A DNA stretch of 46,983 nucleotides from DASPJL01 sp035628645 (GTDB taxonomy: Bacteria; Bacteroidota; Bacteroidia; Cytophagales; Cyclobacteriaceae). The notes below the pieces were generated by a model, which did no database searches, had not been told where the DNA came from, and saw nothing but the letters and a program-made list of their open reading frames with translations. This document shows, piece by piece, positions 34,691 through 43,392 of this stretch. Position numbers and translations under genes: made by a program. Where the stretch lies: positions 1-46,983 of the forward strand of contig DASPJL010000134.1 in the NCBI GenBank assembly GCA_035628645.1. The letters run 5' to 3'. The stretch's first letter is position 1, and every line of letters begins with the position of its first letter.

Positions 34691-34734
34691 TTATTGTCAT
34701 CATACTTTAAGGCGGTAGTCTTTCTATTTGCAAC

Positions 34735-35244
34735 CTACGCTTGCTTTTTCATTTCCAGATAAGGCATCCAGTCTGTTTGAAGGTTACCTGAAAAATCCCT
34801 TAAAAACATAATAAAGGAAGGTTTAAAAGGCCTCTTAAAAGGCACCATCGAAATTTCTTCAGGGATATAATCGCCTTTTTTAGAATTACAGCTTTTGCAG
34901 GCAGTAATCAGATTATCCCAATTAGAAGAACCTCCGCGGGATTTAGGGATTACGTGGTCAAGGGTTAGATTATCGGGTGAACCGCAATACTGGCATTTTA
35001 ATCCGTCTCTTTTAAAAATGTTATGACGGGTTAACACTACACCACGATAAGGAAGATTTACATATTTTCTTAGTCGGATAATGGAAGGCATGGGAAAAGT
35101 GGCAGTGATACTTCGTAACTGGTGATCCGGAACTTCAGAAATAAGGTCTGCTTTTTCCAGGTAAACAAGTAAAAAAGCCCGTTGTACGTTACAAACGGTT
35201 ACTGCTCTGAAATCTTGATTTAGGACAAGGACTTTCCTTCCCAT
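34735..35244 (-). CDS. HNH endonuclease
   Basis: A 169-residue protein with an HNH core at about residues 80-122: the zinc pair C84-x2-C87 in LKCQYCGSPDN, the catalytic DH (96-97) in LTLDHVIPKSRGG, Asn111 in WDNLITACKSCN and the second zinc pair C116-x2-C119. The N-terminal part (MGRKVLVLNQDFRAVTVCNV) is the standard front of the widespread bacterial HNH family. A role in DNA processing is unproven, and the family occurs as an ordinary chromosomal gene. It lies 7 bases downstream of the NlpC/P60 gene. Confidence 0.92.
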   Translation of the reverse strand: MGRKVLVLNQDFRAVTVCNVQRAFLLVYLEKADLISEVPDHQLRSITATFPMPSIIRLRKYVNLPYRGVVLTRHNIFKRDGLKCQYCGSPDNLTLDHVIPKSRGGSSNWDNLITACKSCNSKKGDYIPEEISMVPFKRPFKPSFIMFLRDFSGNLQTDWMPYLEMKKQA

Positions 35245-35251
35245 AACTACT

Positions 35252-36025
35252 TTAATTTATAACTCTTTTTATACTCGCCAGATGGTGTGAATATTCATTG
35301 GTTTCTCTCTTATATATGCCTTTGTTGTCTAGTTTATCAACCCTTACCTTCCCGGAAGCGTGAATAATTTCCGAATTTTCTAAAATTATTCCAACATGAA
35401 CAATTTTTCCTTTTTCATTCTTAAAGAAGGCAACATCTGTAGGTTTTATATCATTTATCCTGATCTCTTGGCCAACTTGTTCCTGCTGCCAGGCATCTCT
35501 AGGCAATTTATAACCGCAAATTCCAAATACCTGCTGTGTAAATCCCGAACAGTCTATACCAAAATGGGTTTTACCTCCCCAGAGATAAGGAACATTAAGA
35601 TAACTTTTTGCTATCGAAATTATTTCAGCAGGTGTTTTTTCTTCAAAATTTTTGACTTCGTTTTTTATATTTATCGTCTCAAAAAACGCCTTTTCATTAT
35701 ATCCTGAATAAAAAGTGCTACCGGCTGGCACCAGAATCTCGCCATCTGCCAACTTTACCCTTGAAATAATGCCGGTTGTTTTATACTTATCTGCTTTTAA
35801 TAATTGCTCATATTTTTCCTGACTTATGCTTTTGGATTGTTTAAAATCAATCCACCCTTCGTATTTGTCGTACTCAGTTTTAATTTTAATCCACTTGCCA
35901 TTATCATTTTTTTCAATGATTTGATAAAGATCTCCAAAAATTAATTGTGTGGTGATTTCGGATTTATCGGAAGGCTCAGCTCTGACAGGCACTATACTTA
36001 AGCTACAAATGCCACAATTTTCCAT
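35252..36025 (-). CDS. NlpC/P60 cell-wall peptidase with SH3-like domain
   Basis: A 257-residue protein. Residues about 5-60 and 75-105 form SH3-like modules (GDLYQIIEKNDNGKWIKI, then an ILVPAGS strand), and about 135-255 the NlpC/P60 peptidase. The catalytic Cys159 is in IDCSGFTQQV, His210 in VHVGI and the third residue His222 in IIHAS. The layout resembles gamma-D-glutamyl-L-diamino acid peptidases of the YkfC type. No signal peptide is seen, so it may act on peptidoglycan fragments taken up for recycling, as known for YkfC. It starts 2 bases after smpB ends. Confidence 0.92.
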   Translation of the reverse strand: MENCGICSLSIVPVRAEPSDKSEITTQLIFGDLYQIIEKNDNGKWIKIKTEYDKYEGWIDFKQSKSISQEKYEQLLKADKYKTTGIISRVKLADGEILVPAGSTFYSGYNEKAFFETINIKNEVKNFEEKTPAEIISIAKSYLNVPYLWGGKTHFGIDCSGFTQQVFGICGYKLPRDAWQQEQVGQEIRINDIKPTDVAFFKNEKGKIVHVGIILENSEIIHASGKVRVDKLDNKGIYKRETNEYSHHLASIKRVIN

Positions 36026-36027
36026 GA

Positions 36028-36489
36028 CTAAAACTTAATTCTGTTTAATTCCCTGGTGGTATCTTTTTCTTTAATTGACTCTCTCTTATCATACAGCTTT
36101 TTCCCCTTAGCTAATGCAATTTCCAACTTTGCATAACCTCGTTCGTTGGTAAAAAGTTTTGTCGGCACAATAGTCAAACCTTTGTCTTTCAGCTTACCTT
36201 CCAGTTTATTTAATTCCTTTCTATTGAGCAGCAATTTACGATCCCTTATAGGGTCATGATTGTTATAAGTTCCTTCATTATAATGTGAAATATGAACTTG
36301 CTTCAGCCAAAGCTCACCTTCATGATAGATACAATAACCGTCCTGAAGATTTACCTTCCCTTCCCTAATGGACTTAATTTCTGTGCCTGTAAGTTGAATA
36401 CCAGCAACATATGTATCTAAAAATTGATATTCGAAAGAGGCTCTTTTGTTCTTTATGCTTACTTTGTTTGTAAACTTTTCTTTACTCAT
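36028..36489 (-). CDS. smpB: SsrA-binding protein SmpB (trans-translation)
   Basis: A 153-residue tmRNA-binding protein that helps rescue stalled ribosomes. The family marks are all there: KRASFEYQFLDTYVAGIQL, the GTEIKSIREGKVNLQDGYC core, KLLLNRKELNKLEGK, and the basic C-terminal tail LAKGKKLYDKRESIKEKD, which reaches into the mRNA channel. It starts at ATG and heads a probable operon with the NlpC/P60 and HNH genes. The ssrA gene is not in the window. Confidence 0.97.
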   Translation of the reverse strand: MSKEKFTNKVSIKNKRASFEYQFLDTYVAGIQLTGTEIKSIREGKVNLQDGYCIYHEGELWLKQVHISHYNEGTYNNHDPIRDRKLLLNRKELNKLEGKLKDKGLTIVPTKLFTNERGYAKLEIALAKGKKLYDKRESIKEKDTTRELNRIKF

Positions 36490-36544
36490 AATTTTCCATT
36501 TTCTGAATTACGTTCAGGCAAGCCTAAGTTAGAAAGAATACAAG

Positions 36545-36575
36545 AAAGTAGGAAGTGGGAAGTAAAGTAGATGGA
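36545..36575 (+). repeat. GGAAGT-type repeat units
   Basis: Units GTAGGAAGTGGGAAGTAAAG and ATGGAAGT lie between smpB and the YwqK-repeat gene. They are of the same kind as those in the inverted repeat at 42100-42160. No gene is present in 36490-36652. Confidence 0.5.
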
Positions 36576-36652
36576 AGTATTCCTCCGTTTGCAGAAAATA
36601 GCTAACTTTTTTGTAGAAAGTAAGCCTTTCTTATAGATTAACTTCCAACATC

Positions 36653-38491
36653 TCAAAAAGCATATCCCAGCGTAAAGCCGACTCTTGGAGAAAGGGATAG
36701 AGGTTTACTGTTTACTTCTTCAAATATATTTTGGTAGTCCGTATTTTCGGGAAACTTTTCTTTATAAATTCTATATCCGGCACCAAGTCCGATAAAAAAG
36801 TCCATAGTAAATCCCGTTTCATAAGAATACTTCATAAATCTATTGCCAACAAGGAATGAATATTCAAACTTAGACTCTCTTGCCTTAATTGAAGTAGAAA
36901 TAGGCGTCTGAAAAGAAGTATCCAGCACATTGGCCAGGTGGTTAACATGGGTAAACCTTAATTCATTGGCAAAGTAAAACATTCCCAGGTTATCGTCCGG
37001 TTGGTAAAACTTCATTCGGATAGCGGTAGCATAACCTCGGTCATAAATTTTATTGAAACCAACGTTATTGCCGTTGATAAAAAATGGTTTTCGGATCCAG
37101 GTGTATATGAATTCAAATCCCAGCCTTTCCTGCACATAATACTCTACAGAAAGAGGAACGCTTCCTATGATCATAGCCGCAGGATTGGTAGCGACAATAA
37201 AGCTTTTAAATTCGTTGTGCTTGGGGCTAAAATACCTGCTTTTTCTTTTTCTTAATTTAATGTCAGGTTTTTCGTAGGACATAACCGAGTCTTTTAATGC
37301 CTGCGCCTCTGGCATCCTTTGGAACTGTACTATATTATTGTCATAAAATGTAGTATAGTAGCCTGCCAATTTTCCTTTTTGATCATATAACTTCCAAACA
37401 CCTACTTTTTTATTGTCTTTTATTACGCCTTCCATTTTAATGGCGCCATTTTCATAATAGCCTACATATAAACCTTCCCCTTCCCTGAAAATACATTTAG
37501 CCTCTACCTTTCCATTTTCGTAATAGTAGACCCATTCTCCTTCATTCTTTCCGTTTTTAATATTTCCCTGCGCTTTTAATTTTCCGCTTTCGTAATATTC
37601 TTTGTATTCGCCGTCTCCATGAACATAATTTCCTTCGCCTTTTATGGCCGCATTTTCATAATATAACTTCCAATACCCTTCTTTAACTCCTGATTCTTCC
37701 ACACCCTCTGCGCTAATATTCCCATTGGGATGATAGTATTTCCAAACGCCGGTAGTTTCTCCATTAACAAATTCGCCTTCACTTGCGAGGCTTCCATTTT
37801 CATGAAAAAACTTCCACTTTCCTGACTTTAGTCCGTCTTTTTCAAATCCTTTTGCCTGGAGTTTTCCGTTTTCGTGATAATACCGCCAGAGACTATCACT
37901 TTTCCCATCTTTAATGAGCCCCTCCATTTTAAGTTTTCCATTAGAATAGTATTCCTGGTAATGCCCTTTGTTATTTATAAAAAGCGCGTCTGCCTTTAGC
38001 TTACCATCCTCATAATAATACTTCCAATGACCTTTCTTTTCTTCACCTTCAAGATTTCCTGACATTTTAAGGCCGCCGCTTTCATAATAAAATTTCCATT
38101 CCCCCATTCTGACCCCATCCTTCATTTCACCCTCCATATTAATGTTGCCATTTTCAAAATAATATTTCCACTTACCATTCATCTGGTTATCTTTCAGGAC
38201 ACCGGCACTTTTTAAGTTATTATTTTCATAAAAATACTCCCAATATCCATCAGGTAAATTATTGTTATAATTTCCTTTTGATTTGATATTTCCATTCAGA
38301 TAATAGGATTTATAAGGCCCGTGTAATTCCTTATTGTACTTGCTTTTTACAAAAAAAGCTTCCTTTATGATCTTTCGCTGAGGATCATAATAATTTTTGA
38401 TTTCAATGGATTGGGCAAATGAAAAGAAGGACAAAAAAAGCAAAGGAAGAACCTTTACAGGAAACAATATTTTAAATTTTAATAAATTCAA
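36653..38491 (-). CDS. YwqK/MORN-like repeat surface protein with outer-membrane-like C-terminal domain
   Basis: A 612-residue protein with a signal peptide (core VKVLPLLFLSFFSFAQ). From about residue 40 to 390 there are about 14 imperfect 23-residue repeats of the form G-x-W-K-x-Y-Y-E-N-G-x-L-K-x-x-G, as in YwqK-type (MORN-related) proteins. Residues about 415-612 alternate short amphipathic strands and resemble an outer-membrane barrel domain. The start is a TTG at 38491-38489, which overlaps the TDO stop as TTGA. No ATG precedes the signal peptide and an in-frame TAA lies just upstream, so the TTG start is required. It is translationally coupled to TDO. Confidence 0.85.
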   Translation of the reverse strand: MNLLKFKILFPVKVLPLLFLSFFSFAQSIEIKNYYDPQRKIIKEAFFVKSKYNKELHGPYKSYYLNGNIKSKGNYNNNLPDGYWEYFYENNNLKSAGVLKDNQMNGKWKYYFENGNINMEGEMKDGVRMGEWKFYYESGGLKMSGNLEGEEKKGHWKYYYEDGKLKADALFINNKGHYQEYYSNGKLKMEGLIKDGKSDSLWRYYHENGKLQAKGFEKDGLKSGKWKFFHENGSLASEGEFVNGETTGVWKYYHPNGNISAEGVEESGVKEGYWKLYYENAAIKGEGNYVHGDGEYKEYYESGKLKAQGNIKNGKNEGEWVYYYENGKVEAKCIFREGEGLYVGYYENGAIKMEGVIKDNKKVGVWKLYDQKGKLAGYYTTFYDNNIVQFQRMPEAQALKDSVMSYEKPDIKLRKRKSRYFSPKHNEFKSFIVATNPAAMIIGSVPLSVEYYVQERLGFEFIYTWIRKPFFINGNNVGFNKIYDRGYATAIRMKFYQPDDNLGMFYFANELRFTHVNHLANVLDTSFQTPISTSIKARESKFEYSFLVGNRFMKYSYETGFTMDFFIGLGAGYRIYKEKFPENTDYQNIFEEVNSKPLSLSPRVGFTLGYAF

Positions 38492-39465
38492 AATTCTGAC
38501 TTGATATTAAAAACTTCCTTTAGAACCCAGCTTTTGCCCCAATTTTCCTGTTCTTCCTCGCTCCAAAGCGCCGGATAAAAAATTCTTCTTTGAAACCTTG
38601 GAGGCAGGTATTTTTTATAATTTGTTCCGCCAGTGGCGGCTATATCCTTTTTGTCCTTCTGCAGGAACCTTACAATAGATTTATAATGAGCTAAAGGCCA
38701 GTTTACATTGACCAGTATATCATAATATTTTAATGCATTTATGATCTCCTCTTTTTTATCTGAATCGGCGAGCCTTCTATTGTATATCTGCAAAAGATTT
38801 TTACTAGTGTATTCTTTTGCATTCCTGAGTAAACGTGGCTTGTATCTTTCTACAAACTTTTGAAGTGTCAGCGTCTTTTTCCCGCTTTCAAGATCTATTG
38901 ATCCACTTTGCCAGTATAAGATCTCAAACAACTCTTCTGTGGTTATTGATTCTGTAATCTTATCCCGGCTTTCCAAGGCTACCAGATTTGAAAAATCCGT
39001 GGATGCAATTTCAATTAATCTGTATTGCACAGATTGAAATCCGCTTGCAGGAAGCAGAGACATTCGGAATTTAAGAAACTCGTCATGAAATAACCCATCA
39101 ACCAGAATATCAAATGACTCAATCAAATGTTCAAAATAACGGTTTATTCTTCCAAGCTTGGACAAGAAAATATTGGCGTCAATCTGAGGATGATTGGCAA
39201 TTTGCTCTATTTCCCATAATACAAGTTTAAAATACAATTCGTTGATCTGATGGTAAGTGAGAAAAATCTTTTCATCAGGAATGGCAGTTTTTGTATTCTG
39301 AAGACTTAAAAGCGTATCCAGGTGAATATAATCCCAATAGGTCAGAAAATCTGCATATAATAATCCGTCAAGATAAGAAGCCATATCCTGCCCGCTTGCC
39401 TCATACTTCTCTTCAAGCTTCTTTAATTTATCAAGAATTAACTCATTCTTTTCAGGATTATCCAT
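38488..39465 (-). CDS. kynA: Tryptophan 2,3-dioxygenase
   Basis: This heme enzyme opens the indole ring of L-tryptophan to N-formylkynurenine, the first step of the kynurenine pathway. The 325 residues show the family landmarks: YWDYIHLDTLLSLQ, FLTYHQINELYFKLVLWE (active-site His72), FRMSLLPASGFQSVQYRLIE and AHYKSIVRFL, with His260 as the proximal heme ligand. The TGGSSG loop of classical enzymes is TGGTNY, so substrate details may differ. It is followed by an overlapping repeat protein gene and sits head to head with glutaryl-CoA dehydrogenase. The start is ATG. Confidence 0.9.
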   Translation of the reverse strand: MDNPEKNELILDKLKKLEEKYEASGQDMASYLDGLLYADFLTYWDYIHLDTLLSLQNTKTAIPDEKIFLTYHQINELYFKLVLWEIEQIANHPQIDANIFLSKLGRINRYFEHLIESFDILVDGLFHDEFLKFRMSLLPASGFQSVQYRLIEIASTDFSNLVALESRDKITESITTEELFEILYWQSGSIDLESGKKTLTLQKFVERYKPRLLRNAKEYTSKNLLQIYNRRLADSDKKEEIINALKYYDILVNVNWPLAHYKSIVRFLQKDKKDIAATGGTNYKKYLPPRFQRRIFYPALWSEEEQENWGKSWVLKEVFNIKSEF

Positions 39466-39493
39466 TTCTAAGATTTTTTTGCGTATTAAGGTG

Positions 39494-39501
39494 TAAATTT
39501 G
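39494..39501 (+). promoter_or_regulatory. Candidate -7 box of the glutaryl-CoA dehydrogenase gene
   Basis: TAAATTTG matches the -7 consensus TAnnTTTG, 38 bases before the start codon. The expected TTTG 19 bases upstream is not present, so the promoter call is partial. Confidence 0.4.
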
Positions 39502-39539
39502 AATATTTATTACTCTAAAACAAAATACTGAATTGAGCT

Positions 39540-40751
39540 ATGAATAAGCCAGATGTACATATTCAAAGAAAATCTTCAGCCGACACTTTTGATTCACCAG
39601 ATTTTTATTCAATGGATGATCTTTTGTCGGAAGAACATAAATTAATCAGAAGCTCCATCAGGGATTTTGTTAAGAAAGAGATCTCACCAATTATTGAAGA
39701 TTGTTGCCAAAAAGCGTACTTCCCGGAATTTATAGTTAAAAAATTTGGAGAAGTTGGTGCGTTTGGCCCAACCATTCCTGTAGAATATGGAGGAGGAGGC
39801 CTGGATTATATTTCCTATGGACTTGTAATGCAGGAAATAGAAAGAGGAGATTCCGGTATGAGGTCTACTGCTTCTGTTCAGGGCTCATTGGTAATGTTTC
39901 CCATCTTTCAGTTTGGCTCTGAAGAACAGCGAAAAAAATACTTGCCTAAACTTGCTTCAGGAGAAATGCTGGGATGTTTTGGTTTAACAGAGCCAGATCA
40001 TGGATCAAATCCTAATGGAATGACTACCAATTTCAAAGATAAGGGAGACCATTATCTTCTTAACGGAGCTAAAATGTGGATTTCTAATTCGCCAAAGGCA
40101 GATATCGCTGTTGTCTGGGCAAAAGACGAACAAGGCCGGATCCATGGATTGATAGTAGAAAGAGGTATGGAAGGATTTAGCACTCCTGAGACACATGACA
40201 AATGGTCTCTTCGTGCAAGTACTACCGGAGAGCTTGTTTTTGATAATGTTAAAGTTCCTAAAGAAAATTTACTTCCGAATAAAAGCGGATTAGGTGCTCC
40301 TTTAATGTGTCTTGATTCTGCGAGATACGGCATTTCCTGGGGAGTAGTGGGCGCGGCGATGGATTGTTATGAATCAGCCAGAAAATATGCTGCCGAACGA
40401 ATCCAGTTTGGAAAACCGATCGCATCTTTTCAGTTGGTTCAGAAAAAACTAGCTGAAATGCTTACTGAAATAACAAAAGCGCAATTGTTGTGCTGGCGAT
40501 TGGGAACATTGAAAAATGAAGGAAAAGCCACGACCCAACAAATTTCCCTGGCTAAAAGAAACAATGTCGAAATGGCTTTAAATATAGCGCGAGAAGCACG
40601 CCAAATTCATGGAGCAATGGGAATAACCGGAGAATATCCCATTATGCGGCACATGATGAATTTGGAATCTGTGATAACATATGAAGGAACACATGATATT
40701 CATTTGCTTATCTTAGGAGGAGAAATAACAGGTATTCCTGCATTTAAATAA
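39540..40751 (+). CDS. gcdH: Glutaryl-CoA dehydrogenase (acyl-CoA dehydrogenase family)
   Basis: This FAD enzyme turns glutaryl-CoA to crotonyl-CoA plus CO2 in lysine and tryptophan breakdown. The 403 residues carry the glutaryl-CoA branch signatures: RSTASVQGSLVMFPI, GCFGLTEPDHGSNPNGM, RYGISWGVVGAAMDC, RIQFGKPIASFQLVQKKLAEM and NLESVITYEGTHDIHLLILG, with the catalytic Glu382 in TYEGTHD. Classical enzymes have RSxxSVQSSL and NLEAVNTYEGTHDIH, so the match is close. Start is ATG. It is divergent from TDO, with which it shares a promoter region of about 75 bases. Confidence 0.9.
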   Translation: MNKPDVHIQRKSSADTFDSPDFYSMDDLLSEEHKLIRSSIRDFVKKEISPIIEDCCQKAYFPEFIVKKFGEVGAFGPTIPVEYGGGGLDYISYGLVMQEIERGDSGMRSTASVQGSLVMFPIFQFGSEEQRKKYLPKLASGEMLGCFGLTEPDHGSNPNGMTTNFKDKGDHYLLNGAKMWISNSPKADIAVVWAKDEQGRIHGLIVERGMEGFSTPETHDKWSLRASTTGELVFDNVKVPKENLLPNKSGLGAPLMCLDSARYGISWGVVGAAMDCYESARKYAAERIQFGKPIASFQLVQKKLAEMLTEITKAQLLCWRLGTLKNEGKATTQQISLAKRNNVEMALNIAREARQIHGAMGITGEYPIMRHMMNLESVITYEGTHDIHLLILGGEITGIPAFK

Positions 40752-40996
40752 ATGATAAATTTTGAATGTTAAATTTTAAATGCACGTCATACAAAATCAC
40801 CTGCCGGAAGAAATGTAGCTGTAATTGTCCTGACCACAAACTTGTAACTCATACTCATTACCTTTTGCAACTTTGAACAAAATACAAACTATTTTGTTTC
40901 CAATTATATATTATTGCATCACTTATAAGATAAAACAGAATAATTTCCCTAAAAAGTAGGCTTGTTTTTCAATCCATTTAAAGACAGTAAGCAATT

Positions 40997-41407
40997 ATGA
41001 GAGTTTCAGTTTTTAGAAAAGAACATTTTAATGCAGCTCACCGGTTATTTGTAAAAGATTGGAATGAAGAAAAAAATAATTCAACCTTTGGTAAATGTAA
41101 TAACCCTAACTACCATGGACATAATTATGAATTGATTGTAAAAGTAACCGGCGAAGTTGACCCGATAACAGGATATGTTGTTGATTTAAAGTCGCTAAGC
41201 AAAATAATAAAAGAAAACGTACTTGATCGGTATGATCATAAAAATCTAAACCTGGATGTTCAGGAATTTAAAAATCTTAACCCTACTGCTGAAAATATTG
41301 TTGTTACAATATGGCAGACCTTAAGAGGCAAATTAGATAATAAATACGATTTAAAAGTAACGCTTTATGAAACCGAAAGAAATTTCGTTGAATATCCCGC
41401 CAATTGA
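40997..41407 (+). CDS. 6-pyruvoyl-tetrahydropterin synthase/QueD family
   Basis: Acts on dihydroneopterin triphosphate in tetrahydropterin or queuosine synthesis. The 136-residue protein has the zinc ligands His15 (FNAAHRL), His40 and His42 (YHGHNY), the catalytic Cys34 in FGKCNNPNYHGHNY, the Asp80-His81 pair in RYDHKNLN and Glu125 in LYETERN. The 'C-x-x-x-x-x-H-G-H' form and F-G-K-C-N-N-P-N-Y-H-G-H agree with PTPS. Whether it makes 6-pyruvoyl-THP or carboxy-THP cannot be told from sequence. It is followed, 4 bases later, by folE, so the two form an operon in the same pathway. Confidence 0.92.
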   Translation: MRVSVFRKEHFNAAHRLFVKDWNEEKNNSTFGKCNNPNYHGHNYELIVKVTGEVDPITGYVVDLKSLSKIIKENVLDRYDHKNLNLDVQEFKNLNPTAENIVVTIWQTLRGKLDNKYDLKVTLYETERNFVEYPAN

Positions 41408-41411
41408 AAAT

Positions 41412-42092
41412 ATGATGGACCTAAATAATATGGAAAATAGAAGAGAACCGGATCATGAATCAGATGAAGATCATGGCGTCACTTCCTTCGACACTCCACT
41501 TCGTTCGGATGCATTTAGTATCTCAGATGAAGAAAAAATAAAAAAGATTGAATATCACTTCAGGGAAATAATGACCACTCTTGGGCTTGACCTTACTGAT
41601 GATAGTTTAAGAGGTACTCCAAAAAGGGTAGCAAAAATGTATGTAAAAGAAGTTTTTAGCGGTCTTAACCCTAAAAATCTGCCTGTAGCAAGACTGTTCG
41701 AAAACAAATTTCAGTATGATCAGATGCTTGTTGAAAAAGACATCACTTTCTACTCTCACTGTGAGCACCACTTTGTTCCTATTATTGGAAAAGCGCATGT
41801 CGCTTATATTTCAAGTGGTAAGGTGATCGGCCTTTCCAAAATCAACAGAATAGTGCAATATTTTGCGAAAAGACCGCAGGTACAGGAAAGGCTAACTGTT
41901 CAAATCGCCAAAGAACTTCAAAGGGTCTTAAAAACCGAAGATGTGGGTGTTGTTTTGGATGCTACCCATCTTTGCGTTTCATCCAGAGGAGTAGGGGACA
42001 CCAACAGCAAAACAGGCACTGCCCATTTTACCGGCAGATTTAAAGAAGGACATTATAAAGGAGAGTTTTTGAATTATATAAATAGTAAATAG
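41412..42092 (+). CDS. folE: GTP cyclohydrolase I
   Basis: Converts GTP to 7,8-dihydroneopterin triphosphate, the first step toward folate, tetrahydropterins and queuosine. The core shows LRGTPKRVAKMYVKE, the zinc-site FYSHCEHHFVPIIGKAHVAY, KINRIVQYFAKRPQVQERLT and the last zinc Cys in HLCVSSRG. The frame continues back to an ATG at 41367 that would overlap the PTPS gene by 41 bases; the ATG at 41412, four bases past the PTPS stop, is the better start and gives 226 residues. The acidic N-terminal 40 residues are a disordered extension. An inverted repeat follows. Confidence 0.95.
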   Translation: MMDLNNMENRREPDHESDEDHGVTSFDTPLRSDAFSISDEEKIKKIEYHFREIMTTLGLDLTDDSLRGTPKRVAKMYVKEVFSGLNPKNLPVARLFENKFQYDQMLVEKDITFYSHCEHHFVPIIGKAHVAYISSGKVIGLSKINRIVQYFAKRPQVQERLTVQIAKELQRVLKTEDVGVVLDATHLCVSSRGVGDTNSKTGTAHFTGRFKEGHYKGEFLNYINSK

Positions 42093-42099
42093 AAAAGTT

Positions 42100-42160
42100 G
42101 GAAGTTGGGAGCTGGAAGTAGGAAGTTCTTCCATCTTCCCACTTCCATCTTCTAACTTCC
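42100..42160. repeat. Long imperfect inverted repeat of GGAAGT units
   Basis: Left arm 42100-42125 and right arm 42135-42160 pair at 22 of 26 positions around a nine-base loop. The arm is itself made of GGAAGT-type repeats. It lies between folE and the exonuclease gene. It has no T-run, so it is a repeat element rather than a standard terminator, although the RNA would fold. Confidence 0.75.
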
Positions 42161-42168
42161 ATTTGCCC

Positions 42169-43197
42169 ATGAAATCTAAAAACCTCCTCGAATTTAATGA
42201 TTGTGGTATTTATTGTTCAAAAGGTGGCTTTTACATTGATCCCTGGAAACCGGTTTCTCGTGCGATAATTACGCATGCACATTCTGACCATGCAAAGTAT
42301 GGTAACAAATATTATTTGGCGCATCATCTTACTGCTCCAATTTTAAAATATAGATTAGGCGCTGATATTCTTCTTGAAGCGGTAGAGTTCGGGCAGGAAA
42401 TTTTTATGAATGGGGTCAAGGTTTCTTTTCATCCGGCTGGGCATATCGTAGGTTCGGCACAAATAAGGGTGGAAGATAATGGAGAAGTTTGGGTAGTGTC
42501 AGGGGATTACAAAACAGAAAATGATGGAATCAGCGGAGAGTTGGAAGTTGTAAAATGCCATACTTTTATTTCAGAATCTACTTTCGGGCTTCCGGTCTTT
42601 AAATGGCAAAACCAGCAGGAAATTTACAACGATATCAATAACTGGTGGAAAACCAATGTAGAAAAAGGAAAAGCAAGCATTCTCTGCGGTTACGCCTTGG
42701 GAAAAACTCAAAGAATCATCAAAAACCTTGACCCAGCAATAGGGCCAATATTTGCTCACGGCGCTGTTCAAAATATAAATGATCTTTTGATAAAGGCAGG
42801 AATAAACCTACCTTCCACGACTCTTGCTACATCAGAAATCTCAAAAGAGGTTTATAAAAAATCAATTATAATTTCTGTTCCGTCATCATTAAATAGTCCA
42901 TGGGTTAAAAAATTCGGGCCCTTTTCCAGCGCTTTAGCTTCCGGATGGATGAACTTGAGAGGAACTAAAAGAAGAAAGGCCGTTGACAGAGGGTTTGTTT
43001 TGTCTGATCATGCCGATTGGAATGGATTAAATGAAGTTATCCTTGCTACTTCTGCTGAAAGGGTATTGGTGACCCATGGCTATAAATCCTCCTTTGCCAG
43101 ATGGTTAAGAGAAAAAGGAATAAATGCACAGGAAGTCGAGACCCTTTATGAGGGCGAGTCGTTAGATACCGAAGATTTAGTTGCAGCGGTGCTTTAA
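42169..43197 (+). CDS. Ligase-associated DNA exonuclease (MBL fold)
   Basis: A 342-residue metallo-beta-lactamase-fold protein of the family often encoded beside an ATP-dependent DNA ligase and a DEXH helicase. The metal motif THAHSDHAKY (His36-x-His38-x-Asp40-His41), AGHIVGSAQI, the VSGDYK strand, and LSDHADW with VTHGYK of the RMMBL-like part are present. Neither a ligase nor an LHR-type helicase is nearby, so this copy is detached from the usual set. The frame extends to a TTG at 42163, but ATG 42169 is the start. The preceding inverted repeat ends 9 bases before it. Confidence 0.88.
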   Translation: MKSKNLLEFNDCGIYCSKGGFYIDPWKPVSRAIITHAHSDHAKYGNKYYLAHHLTAPILKYRLGADILLEAVEFGQEIFMNGVKVSFHPAGHIVGSAQIRVEDNGEVWVVSGDYKTENDGISGELEVVKCHTFISESTFGLPVFKWQNQQEIYNDINNWWKTNVEKGKASILCGYALGKTQRIIKNLDPAIGPIFAHGAVQNINDLLIKAGINLPSTTLATSEISKEVYKKSIIISVPSSLNSPWVKKFGPFSSALASGWMNLRGTKRRKAVDRGFVLSDHADWNGLNEVILATSAERVLVTHGYKSSFARWLREKGINAQEVETLYEGESLDTEDLVAAVL

Positions 43198-43287
43198 AGA
43201 CTTTCCCTTTCCTGACTCATTTCGGAAAAAACATACAGGAGAATAACGCTAACACGTATAAACGTCTATTGCCATTTTTCTTAAGTA

Positions 43288-43304
43288 ATTGGAATATTTC
43301 CAAT
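43288..43304. promoter_or_regulatory. Small inverted repeat upstream of the propeller kinase
   Basis: ATTGGA (43288-43293) and TCCAAT (43299-43304) form a 6-bp dyad around five bases, and TTCCAAT occurs again at 43310-43316. It could be a binding site for a regulator. It is short and AT-rich, so chance is possible. Confidence 0.25.
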
Positions 43305-43384
43305 ATAAATTCCAATCTTAAGCATCATCCGTCAATCTTTTTATAACAAAATCAAGGTAACTTACATGGGTAGGTAATCAAAAA

Positions 43385-43392
43385 TACCTTTG
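43385..43392 (+). promoter_or_regulatory. Candidate -7 box of the propeller kinase gene
   Basis: TACCTTTG matches TAnnTTTG. It lies 49 bases before the ATG at 43441 and overlaps the TTG at 43390, arguing that the TTG is not the start codon. No TTTG is at the -33 position. Confidence 0.4.

Noticed and set aside
42100..42160. Inverted repeat after folE as a Rho-independent terminator
   Set aside because: There is no T-tract on either side and the arms are repeats of GGAAGT units, which better fits a repeat element.
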